DNA of 64,000 nucleotides. It comes from Betaproteobacteria bacterium. Its GTDB lineage: Bacteria; Pseudomonadota; Gammaproteobacteria; Burkholderiales; SG8-41. The stretch covers positions 1 to 64,000 of the forward strand of contig JACPTK010000055.1 in NCBI GenBank assembly GCA_016192825.1, in the 5' to 3' direction. Shown piece after piece: positions 8,330 to 17,968 of the stretch. The stretch's first letter is position 1. Each line of letters begins with the position of its first letter. The position numbers and the translations under genes were made by a program. The notes beneath the pieces were generated by a model. It was not told the origin of the DNA, searched no databases, and worked only from the letters and a program-made list of their open reading frames with translations.

Positions 8330-9256
8330 TTAATCCTGCGTGCGTCCACCAGAATCTCGCTGTCCAGTAGATGGTCCCGCGAGCTTTGTGATGAGCCGCG
8401 CTACTTCCCGACTCGCTTGCGTCAGAGGGTGACTAGTCGTGGTGCGAAGAATAATGACGCGGTCAATCGTCGGATTAACGATTCTGGATGCCTGAAGACG
8501 TCCTGATTGAACCTCACGATAAACCGCGTTAAGAGCGAGTATCGTATACGCTTGGGCCTCAGCAACAACATTTTTTTGTATTGCTAGCGAGTCAGTCTCT
8601 AACAATACGGAAAGTGTAAAGTGCTTGCGCCGACTGATTTGATCCAGTAGAGCCCGCAAACGGTTGGGTGGACTCGCCAGCACCAGAGGGAGTCCCTGTA
8701 GACGAGCGAATTGAACAGTGGGCGACTGCGTAACTGGATCATTGGTAGCCCCCACCAAATAGGCATCGCTTCTTGCAAGTAACGGGGAGCTCATCGCGTG
8801 AGCTTTACCGTAACGAAAAAGAATTCCAACATCAATTCTCCCCGAGGAGAGCCACTCTTCAATCTGTCCACCGGACCCCTCGTGAACATGCAACCGTATG
8901 CCTGGATAGTACTTTCGAAGATCGCGAAACAGCGAGCTCACTAATGGGTGTACTACAGAAGGCAGTATGCCCAACTGCACATCACCAACCGGAACATCTC
9001 CCGCGGATTGCACGTCTTGCATAAGCTGATCAGCGTTGCTCAGCAGTGTGCGCACGCGTGGAAGAATGCGTTCACCAAATGGGGTAAGGATGACTCCGCG
9101 GCCGGTTCGATGGAAAAGACGCGCTCCGTATTCCCGCTCCAGTGCGTTTATCTGTCGGCTGATCGTCGACTGAGTGGTGTCCAACGTTATGGCTGCCTTT
9201 GTGAGGCTTCCATGATTGGCTACGTGCGCGAATACTTTCAGTTTTGACAGATTCAT
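8330..9256 (-). CDS. LysR-family transcriptional regulator
   Basis: The 308-residue protein has an N-terminal winged helix (MNLSKLKVFAHVANHGSLTKAA, then TQSTISRQINALE) and a C-terminal effector-binding domain. It is divergent from the flavoprotein operon at 9397, the classical LysR layout, so it probably controls that operon in response to an organic-acid substrate. Its base composition is clearly less GC-rich than the genes before 8105, and it marks the left edge of a compositionally distinct block. Confidence 0.9.
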   Translation of the reverse strand: MNLSKLKVFAHVANHGSLTKAAITLDTTQSTISRQINALEREYGARLFHRTGRGVILTPFGERILPRVRTLLSNADQLMQDVQSAGDVPVGDVQLGILPSVVHPLVSSLFRDLRKYYPGIRLHVHEGSGGQIEEWLSSGRIDVGILFRYGKAHAMSSPLLARSDAYLVGATNDPVTQSPTVQFARLQGLPLVLASPPNRLRALLDQISRRKHFTLSVLLETDSLAIQKNVVAEAQAYTILALNAVYREVQSGRLQASRIVNPTIDRVIILRTTTSHPLTQASREVARLITKLAGPSTGQRDSGGRTQD

Positions 9257-9396
9257 TCAATTCCGTAGAGCAAAGGTATGCATGATTAGCATATCTCCTT
9301 TAGCCGACATGTGTCTATCTTTTAGGTCACACGGAGTTCTACACTCAAAAATCTACGACTCAAACTCGTTTTCCCGGGTATAAAAATCGGCCAACT
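9257..9396. promoter_or_regulatory. Divergent LysR / flavoprotein promoter region
   Basis: A 140-bp AT-richer spacer between divergent genes. A TATAAA -10-like hexamer at about 9379-9384 lies only about 13 bases before ATG 9397, suggesting a very short or absent leader for the flavoprotein transcript. No clear Shine-Dalgarno precedes 9397. A LysR box of the T-N11-A type is expected here but cannot be fixed by eye. Confidence 0.4.
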
Positions 9397-10860
9397 ATGC
9401 CTAGCAGGTACGACGTCATTGTTGTCGGGGGAGGGAATGCAGCAATATGCGCGGCGCTCTCTGCGCGTGAACTCGGTGCAAGCGTGCTCTTGCTGGAGCG
9501 AGCACCTGAATCGGAGCGTGGCGGTAACAGTGCGTTCACTGGTGGAACGATGCGCGTTGTGTATTCGGGAGTCGAAGACATTCAGCAACTTGTTCCCGAT
9601 CTCAGTGAGGCTGAAATCGCAGAAACAGATTTTGGTAGCTATAGTGTCGACCAATTCTTTGATGACATGGCCCGCATCACGCACTATCGTACTAACCCGG
9701 ATTTGTGCGAAGTGCTGGTCAGGCGCAGTAACGAGGCTGTGCATTGGCTACGAAAACAAGGCGTGCGCTTTATACCTCTGTATGGCGCGCAGTCTTTCAA
9801 GATCGGGGGCAAGCGAAAATTCTGGGGTGGCGTCACTATTGGAATCGTCGGCGCAGGCATCGGACTCATTGACGCTCTTTATGCAGCTGCAGAGCGGCGC
9901 GGCGTTGAGATTCTCTATGAAGCTCAAGCGCAGCGTCTCCTTCAAAGAGATCGAGTAATTCGTGGCTTGCAAGCCGACATCGCAGGGAAGACCGTTACCT
10001 TAGAAGCCGGAGCGGTTGTGCTTGCATGTGGAGGATTTCAGGCAAATGCGGAATGGCGCACTCGTTACTTGGGCGCTGGCTGGGATCTCGCAAAAGTCCG
10101 AGGCACCCGGTTCAATACAGGGGGTGGAATACGGATGGCACTTGATGTGGGGGCCCAGCCCTATGGAAACTGGTCAGGCTGCCATGCAACGGAATGGGAT
10201 TCGAACGCGCCCGATTTCGGCGATCGCACAGTGGGAGACCAGTTTGAGAAGCATAGCTACCAATTCAGCATCGTGGTCAACAACGAGGGGCGCCGTTTCA
10301 TCGACGAGGGCGCCGATTTCCGCAATTACACGTATGCCAAGTACGGCAGAGAGATATTGGCCCAACCCGGCCAGGTCGCTTGGCAGATTTTCGATTCTAA
10401 GGTGTTCCATCTGCAACGCGATGAATACCGCATCAAGCGTGCGACAAAAGTGCGTGCGGACGACTTGGAAACCCTTGCTGCGCGGATGGAGGGGGTGAAT
10501 GCCGGGCAACTCTTGAAAACGATCCGCGAATTTAATGCAGCGGTCAAGAAGGATGTTCCATTCAATCCGAACGTACTGGACGGCCGGGGTACACTGGGGC
10601 TTGTCATTCCAAAGTCGAATTGGGCCAACACGATCGAGAACGGTCCGTACGAAGCGTATGGCGTGACCTGCGGCATCACATTTACCTTCGGCGGCATCAA
10701 GATTACGACGCAGGCCGAGGTTGTCGATATCAGTGATTGCACCATACCTGGACTCTACGCAGCCGGAGAGATGGTCGGCGGAATTTTTTATTTTAATTAC
10801 CCCGGCGCAAGCGGGCTTACAAGCAACAATCGAATCATCACTACATTAGGCGAAGGATAA
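9397..10860 (+). CDS. FAD-dependent tricarballylate dehydrogenase-like flavoprotein
   Basis: The 487-residue protein begins with the FAD-binding motif DVIVVGGGNAAICAALSARE and LLERAP, followed by GGNSAFTGG and, near the C-terminus, GITFTFGGIKI and GLYAAGEMVGG. This is the fumarate-reductase/succinate-dehydrogenase flavoprotein superfamily, and the GGGNAA start is typical of TcuA-type tricarballylate dehydrogenases. It should oxidise a di- or tricarboxylate, or reduce its unsaturated form. It heads an operon with the SDR 4 bases downstream. Substrate unproven. Confidence 0.82.
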   Translation: MPSRYDVIVVGGGNAAICAALSARELGASVLLLERAPESERGGNSAFTGGTMRVVYSGVEDIQQLVPDLSEAEIAETDFGSYSVDQFFDDMARITHYRTNPDLCEVLVRRSNEAVHWLRKQGVRFIPLYGAQSFKIGGKRKFWGGVTIGIVGAGIGLIDALYAAAERRGVEILYEAQAQRLLQRDRVIRGLQADIAGKTVTLEAGAVVLACGGFQANAEWRTRYLGAGWDLAKVRGTRFNTGGGIRMALDVGAQPYGNWSGCHATEWDSNAPDFGDRTVGDQFEKHSYQFSIVVNNEGRRFIDEGADFRNYTYAKYGREILAQPGQVAWQIFDSKVFHLQRDEYRIKRATKVRADDLETLAARMEGVNAGQLLKTIREFNAAVKKDVPFNPNVLDGRGTLGLVIPKSNWANTIENGPYEAYGVTCGITFTFGGIKITTQAEVVDISDCTIPGLYAAGEMVGGIFYFNYPGASGLTSNNRIITTLGEG

Positions 10861-10864
10861 AGAA

Positions 10865-11638
10865 ATGGAACTGGGTCTGAAGGGCAAATCGGTGTTGCTA
10901 GTCGGCGCAAGCCGCGGTGTCGGTCTCGAAGCTGCGACGATGTTTGCAACCGAGGGCGCCAATGTAATGCTAATAGGCAGATCTGAAGAGAGCCTCCGGC
11001 AGGCTGTTGCCAGAGTCAAGAAAGAGTCGGGGAATCGCAATGTGGAATTTTTCGTAGGTGACATTCGTGAAAGAGAAAGCCACCTTCGCATTGTCGAGGC
11101 AACAGTGGCCAAGTTCGGCACCATCAACATCCTAGTTAATAACGCCGGTGCGGCACTCGCTAACCCTAATATGGACATGACCGATGACTTGTGGACCGAA
11201 GCGCTGCATTACAAGCTGCTGGGCTATATCCGCACCACAATGGCGGCATTTCCGATCATGCGCAAGAATGGCGGAGGCGCGATTGTAAACGTGGTTGGTG
11301 GTACTGGGCGTGAACCATATAGTTGGACATCGAGTACCGGTGTCGTTAATGCAGGGCTGCTGAATTTCACGAAGTCTACCGCTACCCAGTACGCTGCCAG
11401 TGGGGTACGCGTCAACGCTGTTAATCCTCGACAGATCGATACTAAGCGGCTCTCCGATTTTCGAACCGTTGAGCCCGACGGTTACGAACGGACTATTGCA
11501 GAGATTCCCCTGGGTCGCCTTGGACGACCCGACGAGGTCGCGTCCATTATCGTTTTCCTCAGCTCGGACCGAAGTAGCTTCATCACCGGTACTGCCATTG
11601 ATGTCGATGGTGGAGCGACGCGGAGCGTTTCGTTTTAG
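10865..11638 (+). CDS. SDR-family protein lacking the YxxxK catalytic pair
   Basis: The 257-residue short-chain dehydrogenase has the NAD(P) motif VGASRGVGLEAA, the NNAG motif in ILVNNAGAAL, and the C-terminal ITGTAIDVDGGA. The segment that normally carries Tyr-x-x-x-Lys reads SSTGVVNAGLLNFTKS, so Tyr is replaced by Ser/Thr and Lys by Asn. Cofactor binding looks intact, but classical dehydrogenase chemistry is doubtful. GGATAAAG precedes the ATG, which lies 4 bases after the flavoprotein stop, so the two are co-transcribed. Confidence 0.85.
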   Translation: MELGLKGKSVLLVGASRGVGLEAATMFATEGANVMLIGRSEESLRQAVARVKKESGNRNVEFFVGDIRERESHLRIVEATVAKFGTINILVNNAGAALANPNMDMTDDLWTEALHYKLLGYIRTTMAAFPIMRKNGGGAIVNVVGGTGREPYSWTSSTGVVNAGLLNFTKSTATQYAASGVRVNAVNPRQIDTKRLSDFRTVEPDGYERTIAEIPLGRLGRPDEVASIIVFLSSDRSSFITGTAIDVDGGATRSVSF

Positions 11639-11992
11639 CAACCTGTTGGAATTCCGCAGTCGGCATGCAGAATATGTCTTATGGCCAGGTCAGCTTCCCG
11701 CATTTAAGAGGCCAGCGTCCAGAATTCAGAGGACTATTCCCCTCAAAAAACAACTACCATGTCATAACCTTTACACAGAAGATGAATTCGCAAAGTACGG
11801 GCAGGATGAACTTGCCAAATGGCGGCAAGCAGGCGGGGCTCCGGTGCACGTGTTGACTAATGAGTGGTTTTACTCATGCCGGTCAAAATGAATTCGCGGG
11901 GACTATTCTGGCGATCGCGCCTGCGGACCCAGTCAATCGGTATGCAGTTCATTTTATAAATGTGTCGCTTACTCGAAAGGAAGGACAAAGAT
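11639..11992. other. 354-bp spacer without a convincing gene
   Basis: Between the SDR and the first MmgE/PrpD gene. A frame reading TEDEFAKYGQDELAKW... at about 11777-11830 vaguely resembles the tail of a Bug receptor but has no start and no flanking similarity. It may be a gene remnant. A promoter could lie in the AT-rich stretch before 11960. Confidence 0.35.
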
Positions 11993-13417
11993 ATGAACCG
12001 AGTCGCAGCGAAAAATGACCACCGCGCCGATCAAACAAAAGTAACCGATAATCCGTACAGTCGTGGTATCGCGCAATTCGTATCAGGATTGACGTACGAG
12101 AAAATTCCGCCTGAAGTGCGAAGCCGGATCAAGCTGCTGATACTGGATACGCTGGGTTGCGGAATCTATGCTTCCATAAAGGAGCATAGCAAGATCTTAA
12201 TAGACGCCATAACCTCAGTTGATGCTGGTGGAACCTGCGGAATCTGGGGTACGTCGTCACGTGTTACCGCCCCGCATGCAGCGTTGGTCAACGGTACCCT
12301 GATTCAGGGCTTCGAGCTGGATGATGTCCATCGTCGGGCATCGATGCATGTCGGAGCAGTTACTTTGCCAGGCATAGTGGCAATCGCCGAGATCCGACCC
12401 GGAATGTCAGGTCGCCATTTTATGACTGCGGCGGTTGCGGGCTATGAAATCGGGCCACGAGTCGGTATCTGCATGGGGGACGATCATCTCGGTCAGGGAT
12501 GGCACTCGGGGGCGACTGTTGGAGTATTTGGTGGTGCGGCCTCCGCCGCAGCAGCTCTAGGGCTGTCCGAAGAGAAAACTATTGACGCTCTTGGAATTGC
12601 TGGGACTCAGGCTTCAGGACTGATGGCGGCACAGTACGGTTCGATGGTCAAGCGGATGAATCATGGGAAATCCGCACAAAGTGGACTATACGCAGGATTG
12701 CTGGCCAACGCTGGATACACCGGGATACAGAACGTGTTCGAAAGTGAATTCGGCGGCTTCTGCACTACATTTTCCCGTTCTAAGGATCGTTTCAATATGG
12801 GAGAACTTACGCGCGATCTCGGCGAGCGCTGGGAAACCATGCAGGACTCCTTGAAGTTCTACTCATCTGCCGGATGCGTCCAGACTACGCTCGATGCGAT
12901 CCAGATAATGCGCAAACGCCATCCGTTCGGCCCAGGGCAGGTAGAACGTATTGTGGTGCATGGTTCACAAGTCAATAAGGACCATTGCTTCTGGGAATAT
13001 GTCCCATCTGGAATGACAAACGCGCAGTTTTGCATTCCATATATTGTCGCTACGCTCCTATTGGAAGGCGACTTTTTTGTGGATCAGGTTACGGAGGAAA
13101 AACTGGCCGATCCCGAGCGGATTGCCTTGTCTCGGAAGCTTGATTTCATCGCCGATCCGAAAATCATCGCAACTGGGAAGCGTTATATGGTGCGGGTAGA
13201 AATTCACCTTACAGACGGTACACGCCTCGAGGAAACGGTGGAAGCGCAGCGCGGCAGTGAAACCAAGTTCGCTTCCGAAAACGACGTGGTTTCAAAATTT
13301 CAGAAGCTTGTCTCGCACGTATTTCCCTCGAGTCGAGTCTCGGAGATACGAGATACTGTACTGGGTATCGAGAAGTTGGATGACGCGGCGAAGCTCGCTC
13401 GCCTGCTGGTTGTTTAA
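11993..13417 (+). CDS. MmgE/PrpD family protein 1
   Basis: The 474-residue protein belongs to the family of 2-methylcitrate dehydratase (PrpD), cis-aconitate decarboxylase and iminodisuccinate epimerase. Family marks are LLILDTLGCGIY near the start, GFELDDVHRRASMHVG near residue 110, and the Lys motif VKRMNHGKSA near residue 219. The active-site pattern is complete. Start at ATG 11993 is supported by AAAGGAAGG; a longer frame from 11960 lacks a ribosome site. It is followed after 13 bases by a Bug receptor gene. Confidence 0.88.
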   Translation: MNRVAAKNDHRADQTKVTDNPYSRGIAQFVSGLTYEKIPPEVRSRIKLLILDTLGCGIYASIKEHSKILIDAITSVDAGGTCGIWGTSSRVTAPHAALVNGTLIQGFELDDVHRRASMHVGAVTLPGIVAIAEIRPGMSGRHFMTAAVAGYEIGPRVGICMGDDHLGQGWHSGATVGVFGGAASAAAALGLSEEKTIDALGIAGTQASGLMAAQYGSMVKRMNHGKSAQSGLYAGLLANAGYTGIQNVFESEFGGFCTTFSRSKDRFNMGELTRDLGERWETMQDSLKFYSSAGCVQTTLDAIQIMRKRHPFGPGQVERIVVHGSQVNKDHCFWEYVPSGMTNAQFCIPYIVATLLLEGDFFVDQVTEEKLADPERIALSRKLDFIADPKIIATGKRYMVRVEIHLTDGTRLEETVEAQRGSETKFASENDVVSKFQKLVSHVFPSSRVSEIRDTVLGIEKLDDAAKLARLLVV

Positions 13418-13430
13418 TTCTGGAGGATGT

Positions 13431-14390
13431 ATGACGCTTACACGTTTCGTCTCCTGGATATTCACGTTTGAGGTGTTGATTTTTGGTGCGGGTACGGTTT
13501 GTGGCCAAGATTATCCGAACAGGCCTATTCGTCTGGTTACCGCAGCGCCGGGGGGTGGCACTGATTTTGTGTCACGCATTCTTGCGCGGGGGATTTCACC
13601 CAGCTTGGGACAGCAGATAGTGGTAGATAATCGGCCAACTCGCCTAATTGGGGAGCTCGTGGCCAGCGCGCAGCCCGACGGCTACACATTGGTGCTTAAC
13701 GGCTTCAGCTTTTGGCTCACGCCGCTGTTAGTAGCCAAGCCAACCTATGATGTTCCGAGAGACTTTGCAGCGATTTCATTGTTGACCACCTCGCCTGCCT
13801 TGATTGTCGTGCATCCGTCGTTGCCGGTAACGTCGGTTAAGGAGCTAATCGCATTGGCTAAAGCGAGGCCGGGGGTGCTCAATTATGGCTCCAGCACACC
13901 AGGCGCTCCAACTCATCTTGCAGGGGAATTATTCAAGTCTATGACGGGCACCAATATTGTAGGCGTTCCTTACAAAGGAAATGGGCCAGCGCTCAACGCT
14001 CTCATCGCCGGTGAAGTTGAGGTGATGTTTTCGAATGTCGCTGCGGTAAGCCCGCATGTCAAGTCGGGCAGATTAAGGGCCCTAGCAGTCGCTAGTGCTC
14101 AGCCATCCGTGCTCGCTCCGGGTCTGCCTCCGGTATCGGCAACAGTACCTGGATATGAAGTGGCATCAACGTATGGCATATTTGCACCGAAGGGAACGCC
14201 CGAGGTGATAATCAATCGGCTGAACCAGGTAGCTGTGCGGTTCCTCAATTCGCCAAGCGTGAGAGAGCAGCTATTAAAAGTGGGGGTGGAAGTAATTGGC
14301 AGTGCGCCGGAACGGCTGGCGGCCACGGTGAAATCAGATTTAGTGAAGTGGGGTAAGGTGATTGAGCAAGCTGGCATCCGACGTAATTAG
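13431..14390 (+). CDS. Bug-type tripartite tricarboxylate receptor
   Basis: The 319-residue periplasmic binding protein of the TctC/Bug family has a signal peptide (residues about 1-25, ending TVCGQ), then YPNRPIRLVTAAPGGGTDFVSR, the central YGSSTPGAPTHLAGELFK and VPYKGNGPALNALIAGEVE. It should capture a carboxylate for a tripartite transporter or a signalling partner. The usual NRPGAGG segment reads NRPTRLIGE, losing the glycines. It has its own TGGAGG ribosome site. Confidence 0.92.
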   Translation: MTLTRFVSWIFTFEVLIFGAGTVCGQDYPNRPIRLVTAAPGGGTDFVSRILARGISPSLGQQIVVDNRPTRLIGELVASAQPDGYTLVLNGFSFWLTPLLVAKPTYDVPRDFAAISLLTTSPALIVVHPSLPVTSVKELIALAKARPGVLNYGSSTPGAPTHLAGELFKSMTGTNIVGVPYKGNGPALNALIAGEVEVMFSNVAAVSPHVKSGRLRALAVASAQPSVLAPGLPPVSATVPGYEVASTYGIFAPKGTPEVIINRLNQVAVRFLNSPSVREQLLKVGVEVIGSAPERLAATVKSDLVKWGKVIEQAGIRRN

Positions 14391-14471
14391 TGTCCTCTGG
14401 CCGGGCAGGTCTCAGCGTTCGTAAGACGGTTTTGGCGTAAATGTGACCGACTCCCGGCGCCAGTCGAAGTC

Positions 14472-15854
14472 ATGGATCGAATTCTGAATGTTCTGAGTGA
14501 TTATGCCGTTTCACTGACGTATCAGGAGCTTTCTCAGGCTGTGGTGCATCAGGTAAAGCGGCGAGTTGTTGATACGCTAGGTTGTGCAATGGGCGGTTAC
14601 TATGCGATTCCGGCGCAAATCGCACGAGCTCATGCTTTAGAGGTGGTGTCTTCTTCAGGATCTACGATGCTGGGTACCCGACATCGAAGTTCCCCCGAAT
14701 TGGTGGCTTTTGCGAATGGGGTCATGGCACGTTATCTAGACTTTAACGACACTAGCATGTCAAGGAAGGGCGGTCACCCGAGCGATAACATCATGGCCGT
14801 CCTCGCCGCAGCAGAATATGCTGGTGCTGATATCCAGAATACTATCGCAGGTATCGTCATCGCTTATGAGGTACAGGACCGCTTCGGACTCGCATGTAGC
14901 GACCTAAGAGATAACGGCTGGGACCACGTGGCTTATGTAGTTCTTGCTTCTGCTGCTGGTGCAGGCAGAGCTATAGGCCTGAACAAGGAGCAGATGGCTA
15001 ACGCACTGGCCTTGGCCGCTGTTGCAAATGCAGGCATGCGTCAGACGCGGGCGGGCCGGCTATCCATGTGGAAAGGATGTGCCGCTCCCAATGCTGCGCG
15101 TAACGGCGTCTTCGCTGCACTTATGGCTCGCCGCGGGTTGACCGGGCCAGAAGAGGCATTTGAGGGACCTTGGGGTTTCAAAAAGCAGCTTGGCACGGTG
15201 TTGAAATTGCCGGCTTTTGGCGGGAACGGCGAACCATTTTCCATTGAGACTGATAAATTCAAATATTTCCCTTGTGATTATGAGGCTCAGTGTTCCATTT
15301 TCCCCGCGTTGGAGCTTCACAAGGTGCTCAACGGAAAAGTAAACGAGATAGCGAAGATAGATATAGAGACTTACGAGCACGCGGTGGAAGTCGCGGCCGA
15401 TACTCCCGACAAATGGAATCCCACGACTCGAGAAACTGCTGACCACAGTATTCCCTACGTTGTGGCTGTGGCGCTCACCAAAGGAACAGTGGGGCTTGGT
15501 GATTTCATTGACGAGAGCATCAGAGATCCGGAGTTACATGCCTTAATGCAAAAAATTCAGGTACACGCCACCGAAGAATGTACCAGGAATTGGCCGGAAG
15601 CCTTTCCATTTCGCATCACAGTTACCACAGAATCGGGACAGAAGCATGTTCGGGACGTCCGGTATGCAAAAGGACATCCTAGGAATCCGATGACCGACCA
15701 AGAGATCGAGGTGAAGTTCCGACAATTAGCTGAGCCAGTTATGGGCCGAACCCAGGTAAATAATGCCTTGGGGTGTCTCTGGCATCTGGAGGACATAAAG
15801 AGGATCCAGGAGTTATTCGATCTTTTTGTTTGCGAAGGTCAAGGTCGATCCTGA
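14472..15854 (+). CDS. MmgE/PrpD family protein 2 (2-methylcitrate dehydratase-like branch)
   Basis: The 460-residue protein carries RRVVDTLGCAMGGYY early, the pattern YLDFNDTSMSRKGGHPSDN near residue 88 (the LDFNDT...GGHPS form seen in true 2-methylcitrate dehydratases) and SMWKGCAAPNAARNG near residue 197 with the conserved Lys. A dehydratase acting on a methylcitrate-like tricarboxylate is the best guess. It is third of five genes in the low-GC operon, with an 81-bp gap after the Bug gene. Confidence 0.87.
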   Translation: MDRILNVLSDYAVSLTYQELSQAVVHQVKRRVVDTLGCAMGGYYAIPAQIARAHALEVVSSSGSTMLGTRHRSSPELVAFANGVMARYLDFNDTSMSRKGGHPSDNIMAVLAAAEYAGADIQNTIAGIVIAYEVQDRFGLACSDLRDNGWDHVAYVVLASAAGAGRAIGLNKEQMANALALAAVANAGMRQTRAGRLSMWKGCAAPNAARNGVFAALMARRGLTGPEEAFEGPWGFKKQLGTVLKLPAFGGNGEPFSIETDKFKYFPCDYEAQCSIFPALELHKVLNGKVNEIAKIDIETYEHAVEVAADTPDKWNPTTRETADHSIPYVVAVALTKGTVGLGDFIDESIRDPELHALMQKIQVHATEECTRNWPEAFPFRITVTTESGQKHVRDVRYAKGHPRNPMTDQEIEVKFRQLAEPVMGRTQVNNALGCLWHLEDIKRIQELFDLFVCEGQGRS

Positions 15855-16102
15855 TTCTTCGTTCCAAGAAAGTCGGAAAGGATGACTTTAGCGCGAGGGT
15901 ATCCGAATTTTTTGCCAGGATTTGCCACAATTGGATCAGACCTGGGTCTAGGGGTATCAGTGCAAGTTTGCCGACTTACCCTTTCGATCGGCGCAAATTT
16001 GGCCACCCTCGTTCCGTCAAGTCTCTCAGGAACGGCGAGTAAGTGCCGGGCGAATGTCGAGTCTTTCGCAAAACGCCAAACCGCTAACGCCAAGGAAAAA
16101 GC

Positions 16103-17485
16103 ATGAACGAGAGCCGTGAGCTTGCGAAATTCGTAAGCGAGCTGAAATATGAAAAATTGCCACGCCATGTGATCGCCAGAGCGAAGGACTTGGTCTTGGA
16201 TCAAGTCGGCATCATGATGGCGTGCTCCACTCTGCCCTGGAGCAAGATAATCAATAACTACGTCCGGGACTGGGGAGATTGTAAGCAGGAGAGCACGATC
16301 GCGCATTACGGCTACAAGACAAAGGTAGAGAACGCCGTGTTCGCCAACAGTAGCTTCGGGCATGGGTTTGAGATTGACGATCACTATCCGCCGGGCGAGT
16401 CCCATCCAGGTTGTATCGTCGTACCCTCGGCATTAGCAATGGCGGAACGACAAGGAGCTAATGGTGAGGATCTTATAGTGGCGGTGGTTGCTGGCTACGA
16501 GGTAATGGGGCGAATAAACCGCGCAATAACGCCGTCCTGTTCGAACAGGGGATTTCATGCGCATACATCAATTTCGGGGCCTTTCGGTGCTGCTGCGGCG
16601 GCCGGAAAAATCCTTTCGTTTGCTCCCGATCTGATGCTAAATGCCCTGTCGATTGCAGGCAGCCACTCGTCAGGGACGAAGGAGTATGACCAAGGCGGCG
16701 GCAGCGTTAAGCGTATGCACGCCGGCATGGCGGCTCATGCCGGCATTCGGTCTGCACTCATAGCGCAGAAGGGTATTACCGGCCCCGGCACGATCCTGGA
16801 GGGGAAGCACGGCTTCTTTCACGCGTTTGCCGACGAGTACAAAGTCGACGAGGTCACTGACGGCCTAGGCAGTGACTTCAAGATAGTAATGGGGCAAGGC
16901 TTCAAGTTCTATTGCTCGTGCGGAGCCATGCATTCGGCGCTCGACGGATTGCGCATCCTTATGGCACAGCACAAGGATATAAATGAGAACAACGTCGCGG
17001 AGATTGTCATGGGCACAAACAGTAATTCTCGCTACCATGTTGATGCCAGGTTGACGGATATCACGAGTGCGCAATTTAGCGCGCCGTTTAGCCTGGCAAT
17101 GACTGTGATTACCGGGAAGAATGGATTTAGTGACTACACTGAGCAGAATCTGCGCAACCCGAGAATTCTAAATCTTGCAGCCAAGGTTAAGATGGTAATC
17201 GACCCGGAAATGGAAAAAGAAGCTGCGAAACGCGGGTCGCGAGTTACCGTCCGTCTGAAAAACGGGAAAGTGTATGAGCAGAAGGTCGAGTACTGCAAAG
17301 GGTTGCCTGAAAACCCGCTAACGCGTGAAGAGTTTGAGGACAAATTTCGGGGTCTTGCCGGTGTTGTTGCCGAAAAGGAAACAACCGACAAGATTCTCCA
17401 CATGGTTCGACAACTAGACGAGATTCCCGATGTGCGCTCGTTGGTCTCGCTTATGTGCACCTGCGAAGACGAGACGGAGCAGTAA
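16103..17485 (+). CDS. MmgE/PrpD family protein 3
   Basis: The 460-residue family member carries HGFEIDDHYPPGESHPG near residue 90 and SVKRMHAGMAAHAG near residue 201, so the acidic pair, His and Lys positions are all present. A ribosome site AAGGAAAAA precedes ATG 16103. It is separated from the previous paralogue by about 250 bp of spacer, so it may have its own promoter. It belongs by composition to the low-GC block. Exact reaction unknown. Confidence 0.87.
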   Translation: MNESRELAKFVSELKYEKLPRHVIARAKDLVLDQVGIMMACSTLPWSKIINNYVRDWGDCKQESTIAHYGYKTKVENAVFANSSFGHGFEIDDHYPPGESHPGCIVVPSALAMAERQGANGEDLIVAVVAGYEVMGRINRAITPSCSNRGFHAHTSISGPFGAAAAAGKILSFAPDLMLNALSIAGSHSSGTKEYDQGGGSVKRMHAGMAAHAGIRSALIAQKGITGPGTILEGKHGFFHAFADEYKVDEVTDGLGSDFKIVMGQGFKFYCSCGAMHSALDGLRILMAQHKDINENNVAEIVMGTNSNSRYHVDARLTDITSAQFSAPFSLAMTVITGKNGFSDYTEQNLRNPRILNLAAKVKMVIDPEMEKEAAKRGSRVTVRLKNGKVYEQKVEYCKGLPENPLTREEFEDKFRGLAGVVAEKETTDKILHMVRQLDEIPDVRSLVSLMCTCEDETEQ

Positions 17486-17968
17486 GGCGCTCATGAGGCA
17501 CAAGGGGGGCGTGTTATGGCGCCCCGGGTTTCTCTGTTGTTCAAGCTGCAACGGCGCACCGAACCATCCGGTGTAGGGTCTAGCAGCCTGTCGGACTTAC
17601 CAGTCGGGACAGGCTGCTAACAGCAAAACCGGCCGGATTTCCACAAGATATCATTCACAATAGCCTCAACAGCCGCGTGAGCACGCACGTTACTTCGTGG
17701 TTCGGGCCACTCAGTAATGTTTTCGACCTCATTCCGGCGGCCGGTTTTGCATAAGGAGCTTGTCACATCGTAAGTCCGACAAGCTCCTAGGCAATGCATT
17801 GTCTCGAGATACAAGCGGCCTGAAACGGCCTCGATTGACCGCTTAGACCTAAATGGTCGAGGGCGAAAATGCATCTCTAAGGAATGTCTTTGGGGTTACT
17901 GATTCCGGGGGCATTCTTGTGCACCTCTCGCCATTGGCGATGAGACTTATCAGCGCGACAAAGTCGTC
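17486..17968. other. Spacer holding the hairpin-ended element, no clear gene
   Basis: No supported coding sequence. The hairpin-ended element occupies 17581-17791. The remainder returns gradually to the high-GC composition of the chromosome and should hold the promoter of the ATP-grasp gene. Confidence 0.5.
17581..17791 (-). mobile_element. Hairpin-ended MITE-like element, copy A
   Basis: The left end is TAGCAGCCTGTC...GACAGGCTGCTA (17581-17619), a hairpin. The right end is AGGAGCTTGTC...GACAAGCTCCT (about 17754-17788), a second hairpin. Between them lies an inner inverted pair, GCAAAACCGGCCGG near 17622 and CCGGCCGGTTTTGC-like sequence near 17737. No transposase frame is inside. The same two end types recur at 30182-30389 in opposite order, and the CAGCCTGTC end alone at 29061 and 36497. 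A non-autonomous transposon or IS remnant is the best explanation. Confidence 0.6.

Noticed and set aside
17617-17874. 85-codon minus-strand gene within the hairpin-ended element
   Set aside because: It is mostly made of the element ends and inner repeats; no transposase motif and no ribosome site.
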